Below, one piece after another: positions 5,768-8,176 of a stretch of 8,176 nt of DNA; the first letter of the stretch is position 1, and every line of letters starts with the position of its first letter. Made by a program: the position numbers and the translations under genes. Source of the stretch: Thermoplasmata archaeon (GTDB lineage Archaea; Thermoplasmatota; Thermoplasmata; Lutacidiplasmatales; UBA184); contig JASHUS010000125.1 in assembly GCA_030039865.1 (NCBI GenBank), positions 1 to 8,176 of the forward strand, given 5' to 3'. Under the pieces are notes generated by a model that saw only the letters and a list, made by a program, of their open reading frames with translations, made no database searches and was not told the origin of the DNA.

Positions 5768-6420
5768 GCCGACCGAGCATCGTGACGAGCGACGACGTCG
5801 CGCTGCTCCGCTCGATCGGTCGCGAGCGATCGCTCGTCGTAGCGAGCCGTCGGGCCGGCATCAGCCGGGACCGCGCGGTCTACCGGATCCGCCGGCTGGC
5901 CCGGGCCTTCGGGGGCCCCGTGGTGGTCGGGGTCCGCGGGGGCGCGGACCACGGCGGGACCGTGCTGACCCCGCTCGGGGATCGGATCGCCCGCGGGGGG
6001 TTCGACTCGATCCAACTGCTCGGTGGCCGCCCCGCAACGCCAGCGGAGCAGCCGAACCTCTGGCGGGGGATCTATCGTCGCGGCCGGGCCCCGGAGGTCC
6101 GTATCGGCCGGACGCTGCGGGTGCGCGTTGCCTTCGATGCGGACGATGGGGCGGCCGTGGCCGTCCTCCTCGACCCCGACGCGATCGTGGTCGCGCGCAG
6201 CCGCTTCGCCTCGAGCGCTCGGAACGTCCTCGGGGGCACGGTGGCCGCGGTCCGCCCCGGTCGGGGCGGTTTCGCGCGGACGCTGGTCGTGCGCTGCTCC
6301 GGGGTGCCCGTGCGCGTTACCGTGACCCCCGAGACGGTGCAGCAGTTCGGCCTTCGACCCGGGGTCCGCGTCTGGCTTTACATCAAGGCGACCGCGCTGC
6401 GCCGGGTGGGCCCCGACTAG
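5764..6420 (+). CDS. ModE-like transcriptional regulator: winged helix plus TOBE domain
   Basis: Predicted oxyanion-responsive DNA-binding protein of 218 residues. Residues 8-78 form a LysR/ModE-type winged helix: an N-terminal helix (VALLRSIGRERSLVVASRRAG), the recognition helix near ISRDRAVYRIRRLARAF, and the wing GGADHGGTVLTPLGDRIA. Residues about 134-214 are TOBE-like, with SRFASSARNVLGGTVAAV and the ending LRPGVRVWLYIKATAL. ModE family members bind molybdate or tungstate in TOBE domains and then repress the transporter genes; here the gene overlaps wtpC by ATGA, so it is made together with the transporter and may feed back on it. The inverted repeat at 2663-2685 is the obvious site to test. 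Region 80-133 between the domains is not recognised. The stop is shared in a CTAG with the convergent SRPBCC gene. Confidence 0.85.
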   Translation: MSRPSIVTSDDVALLRSIGRERSLVVASRRAGISRDRAVYRIRRLARAFGGPVVVGVRGGADHGGTVLTPLGDRIARGGFDSIQLLGGRPATPAEQPNLWRGIYRRGRAPEVRIGRTLRVRVAFDADDGAAVAVLLDPDAIVVARSRFASSARNVLGGTVAAVRPGRGGFARTLVVRCSGVPVRVTVTPETVQQFGLRPGVRVWLYIKATALRRVGPD

Positions 6421-6956
6421 CGACTCGCGTCGTCCCACTTCGGGTACGACGGACGCAGCTCGCCGACGCGGGCGACCCAGTCGGGGAGCGGTCGGCCGTC
6501 CAGCTGCGCCTCGAGGCGGTCGAGGAATCCGTGCGTACCAGGCGCGAAGCCGACCGCGGTCTTCTTCGATAGTCCCCGGAACGTGAGGGAGACCAGCGTC
6601 CCGTCGCCCTCGGGAGCGAGCTCCCAACGGATGATCGCGTTCTCCCCGGCCGGCAGCTCCGGTCGCGGCGCGACGATCCACTCGTGCTCGAAGACTCGGG
6701 GCGGATCCCATCGAAGGATGCGGCCGGTGACGCGGAAGCGGGACGGGCCGGCGTCGAACACGACCTGTCCGCCTTCGCGAGCGTCGAGGGCAGCCTCCGT
6801 CAGGAACCAATGGATCAGCTCGCGCGGATCGGTGAGCGCCCGCCAGACCTCGGCCGGCGGGTGCCGCAACCGCCGGCGGAACGATAGGACCGCCCGCTCC
6901 CCCGAGAGGTCGACCGAGCCGATCGTCGGATCTCGCGACGACGCGGCGCCCGTCAC
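6417..6956 (-). CDS. SRPBCC / AHSA1-like domain protein
   Basis: Protein of 179 residues with the START-like (SRPBCC) fold signature of the activator-of-Hsp90 homology 1 group: HPPAEVWRALTDPRELIHWF at about 32-51, the GGQVVFDAG strand at 62-70, ILRWDPPRVFEHEW at 80-93, WELAPEGDGTLVSLTFRG at 111-128, and a C-terminal helix HGFLDRLEAQLDG. The fold makes a deep hydrophobic cavity for a small ligand, but the ligand cannot be read from the sequence. It starts with GTG overlapping the upstream ArsR-type stop (GTGA), so the two are co-translated; ArsR-SRPBCC pairs are a recurrent arrangement in prokaryotes, where the regulator usually controls its partner. No signal peptide or membrane segment. Confidence 0.85.
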   Translation of the reverse strand: MTGAASSRDPTIGSVDLSGERAVLSFRRRLRHPPAEVWRALTDPRELIHWFLTEAALDAREGGQVVFDAGPSRFRVTGRILRWDPPRVFEHEWIVAPRPELPAGENAIIRWELAPEGDGTLVSLTFRGLSKKTAVGFAPGTHGFLDRLEAQLDGRPLPDWVARVGELRPSYPKWDDASR

Positions 6957-7300
6957 GGTGACCTCGGGCCCGGGGGGCGCTCGCGCGCCGCGCGGCGGGC
7001 GTCCAGGTGCGCCTCCAGCGCGTCCAGCTCGGACTCCCAGAAGCCGCGGTACTTCGCGAGCCAGGCGTCGACACCGGCGAGGCCCTCGGTCCGCAACGAG
7101 TACAACCGGAGGCGGTGTTCGGGCCGGACCCGGACGAGTCCCGCTTCGCGCAGGACCCGAAGGTGCCGGCTCATCCCGGGCTGGCTGATCGAGGGGAACG
7201 CCGCTCCGAGCTCGCCCGCCGACCGCTCCTTGCGGTAGAGTAGGTCGAGCACCTGGCGGCGGGTCGGGTCGGACAACGCGGCGAACGCATCGGGAGCCAT
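6953..7300 (-). CDS. ArsR-family winged-helix transcriptional regulator
   Basis: Small DNA-binding repressor type protein, 115 residues. Family marks: FAALSDPTRRQVLDLLYRKE at 6-25, the helix-turn-helix SAGELGAAFPSISQPGMSRHLRVLREAGLV at 27-56 with recognition helix around QPGMSRHLRVL, and the wing RPEHRLRLYSL. There are no cysteines, so the classic metal-thiolate sensor site of ArsR/SmtB proteins is absent and the signal is unknown. It is followed in the same transcript by the SRPBCC gene with a GTGA overlap. The ATG at 7300 sits about 30 nt after an AT-rich box on the minus strand. It probably regulates itself and perhaps the divergent AhpD-like gene. Confidence 0.92.
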   Translation of the reverse strand: MAPDAFAALSDPTRRQVLDLLYRKERSAGELGAAFPSISQPGMSRHLRVLREAGLVRVRPEHRLRLYSLRTEGLAGVDAWLAKYRGFWESELDALEAHLDARRAARERPPGPRSP

Positions 7301-7310
7301 GGTACGTACG

Positions 7311-7336
7311 ATTCTATAACATCGGATTTATTTAAC
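7311..7336. promoter_or_regulatory. AT-rich promoter/operator region upstream of the arsR-like gene
   Basis: A 26-bp AT-rich block in otherwise very GC-rich DNA. On the minus strand it includes GTTAAATAAATCC (7324-7336), a good box A candidate placing transcription start close to the ArsR ATG. It also holds the imperfect dyad ATAA-N8-TTAT (7316-7331), the general form of many ArsR-family operators. A perfect 8-bp palindrome GTACGTAC follows at 7302-7309. Regulation is inferred from position. Confidence 0.45.
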
Positions 7337-7421
7337 AGCCCGCCCGAAGTCGGGCAGGGGCCGGCAGCTCGGCGCAATCGATGGCATCCGCCGACTTAGA
7401 CCGGGCCGCCGACGGGTACGC

Positions 7422-7427
7422 AATATA
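7422..7427 (+). promoter_or_regulatory. Candidate box A for the AhpD-like gene
   Basis: AATATA lies in the AT-rich stretch 7420-7445. With transcription starting about 25 nt downstream, a short leader would carry GGGAG (7458-7462), 5 nt before the ATG at 7468, as a ribosome binding site. A second AT-rich element, GTTATGTA (7436-7442 region), could instead serve a near-leaderless start at 7468. Which is used cannot be told by eye. Confidence 0.35.
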
Positions 7428-7467
7428 CCAATTGTGTTATGTAATGGACCGCGCCTTGGGAGCGAAG

Positions 7468-8001
7468 ATGAGCGAGAACGTACGGAACGCCCGGATCCCG
7501 AACCCCGTGATGCTGGTACCCGACGCGATGCAGGCCCTGCAGCAGTTCAGCCGGGCCGCTGATTCGACCGGAGTTCCGCCGACGACGATCGCCCTCGTCA
7601 CGCTCCGGGCGAGCCAAATCAACGGCTGCGGGGTGTGCGTCGACATGCACACGAAGATGATGCGCCAGATCGGGGAGAGCGAGGACCGGATCGCGGGGGT
7701 CGCGGCGTGGCGGGACATGCCCTACTACAGCGACGCGGAGCGCGCCGCGCTCCGGCTCGCCGAGTCGGTCACCCGGCTCGCGGACTCGTCCGACCCGGTC
7801 CCGGACGCCGTCTGGAACGAGGCGCGCGGGCACTTCGACGAGAAGGCGCTCGCGGGGCTGCTGATCAGCCTCGCGGGGATCAACGCCTGGAACCGCCTCA
7901 ACGTCTCCACGCGCCAGCCCGCGGGGATGTGGAAGCCCCAGGGCGGCGACTGGAAGGCGATGACCGGCGAGCTCGACCGCGTGCGGCCGCCCGCCCGCTG
8001 A
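7468..8001 (+). CDS. Carboxymuconolactone decarboxylase / AhpD-family alkylhydroperoxidase-like protein
   Basis: Predicted thiol peroxidase-like protein of 177 residues. The motif LRASQINGCGVCVDMHTKMM carries the CxxC pair Cys54 and Cys57 and His61, the AhpD-type redox centre that reduces hydroperoxides or passes electrons from a dithiol donor. The remainder (RIAGVAAWRDMPYYSDAERAALRLAESVTRLAD, DEKALAGLLISLAGINAWNRLNVSTRQ) is the all-helical family body. I chose the ATG at 7468 because family members begin near the PNPVMLVPDAMQAL segment and GGGAG precedes it at good spacing. In-frame ATGs at 7444 and 7381 would add 8 or 29 residues, but those bases are unusually AT-rich and look like promoter. 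The gene is divergent from the arsR-like gene and may be under its control; with Ni-SOD it suggests oxidative-stress defence. Confidence 0.88.
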   Translation: MSENVRNARIPNPVMLVPDAMQALQQFSRAADSTGVPPTTIALVTLRASQINGCGVCVDMHTKMMRQIGESEDRIAGVAAWRDMPYYSDAERAALRLAESVTRLADSSDPVPDAVWNEARGHFDEKALAGLLISLAGINAWNRLNVSTRQPAGMWKPQGGDWKAMTGELDRVRPPAR

Positions 8002-8010
8002 GCCGCCGCG

Positions 8011-8176
8011 CTACTCGCGGATCCCCTCGCCGGTCAGCGAGAAGACCGCCTCTCCCTCGGGGAGGTTCGGCGAGTCGATCAAGCGCGCGATCCGCCGCGG
8101 CGGCTTCGACTTCCGCAGGTAGATCCGGTACGTGGCCGCGTGGGCCACGATGTTCCCGCCGATCGGGCGGGTCGGG
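8011..8176 (-). CDS. radA: C-terminal end of DNA repair and recombination protein RadA (partial)
   Basis: The minus-strand frame entering from the right edge gives 54 residues and a TAG stop. It starts PTRPIGGNIVAHAATYRIYL and continues with RRIARLIDSPNLPEGEAVFSLTGEGIRE, which matches the end of archaeal RadA/Rad51 recombinases: the GG-xIVAHAxTYRxYLRK strand region and the RIARLxDSPxLPEGEAVFxxTxxGI tail. RadA forms filaments on single-stranded DNA and performs strand exchange. The Walker motifs lie outside the window. It is convergent with the AhpD-like gene, 9 bp apart. This is the strongest single indication that the DNA is archaeal, since bacterial RecA ends differently. Confidence 0.9.
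   Translation of the reverse strand, partial: PTRPIGGNIVAHAATYRIYLRKSKPPRRIARLIDSPNLPEGEAVFSLTGEGIRE

Noticed and set aside
5431..7074. 547-codon open frame on the minus strand across wtpC, the regulator and the SRPBCC gene
   Set aside because: It crosses three well-supported genes, is Arg/Pro/Ala-rich and shows no family features.
7381..7467. Longer N-terminus of the AhpD-like protein from ATG 7381 or 7444
   Set aside because: The bases 7420-7445 are unusually AT-rich and promoter-like, and family members begin near the segment that follows the ATG at 7468; not excluded, but less likely.
1..8176. CRISPR array, tRNA, rRNA, transposon or known defence system
   Set aside because: No regularly spaced repeats, no tRNA-like clover-leaf, no transposase or defence-protein motifs were seen in any frame; all of the window is accounted for by ordinary genes and short spacers.

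Overview
The window looks like chromosomal DNA of a high-GC archaeon, probably an uncultivated Thermoplasmatota-like euryarchaeote; the phylum is inference. The best lineage evidence is the left-running partial gene at the right edge, whose 54 residues read as the C-terminus of an archaeal RadA recombinase. Several start codons have a TTAT-type box A about 28 nt upstream, as expected for leaderless archaeal transcripts. Genes are packed tightly, with ATGA/GTGA overlaps and convergent neighbours sharing a CTAG. No gene-free stretch exceeds 300 bases.

Left part (1-2637). The tail of a zinc-ribbon protein runs into the convergent end of a histidine ammonia-lyase (hutH). Upstream of hutH, on the same strand and almost touching it, is a nickel superoxide dismutase precursor (sodN) with the nickel hook HCDIPCGIY placed after a 26-residue propeptide. 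Divergent from sodN, 30 bp away, is a small soluble signal-peptidase-like protease with a Ser/Lys dyad, the expected maturation protease SodX. Together they make a complete Ni-SOD production unit: precursor plus the protease that exposes the nickel-binding N-terminus.

Middle part (2638-6420). A four-gene operon encodes a tungstate/molybdate-type ABC importer: a membrane-anchored binding protein (wtpA), a permease (wtpB) and an ATPase with TOBE domain (wtpC). It ends with a ModE-like regulator made of a winged helix and a TOBE domain. All three junctions are 4-bp start/stop overlaps. A perfect inverted repeat CGATGTG-N9-CACATCG lies between the predicted box A and the wtpA start, where a repressor site would be. 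Two positions of the binding protein appear to differ from the usual WtpA oxyanion-binding motifs, so its true ligand is open.

Right part (6417-8176). A left-running pair, an ArsR-family regulator and an SRPBCC/AHSA1-like protein, is divergent from a carboxymuconolactone-decarboxylase/AhpD-like protein with a CxxC-x3-H redox motif. The AT-rich spacer between them carries promoter-like and operator-like sequence. The radA tail follows, convergent with the AhpD-like gene. Ni-SOD and the AhpD-like protein suggest an aerobic or oxygen-exposed life. No CRISPR array, tRNA, rRNA, transposon or known defence system was seen.
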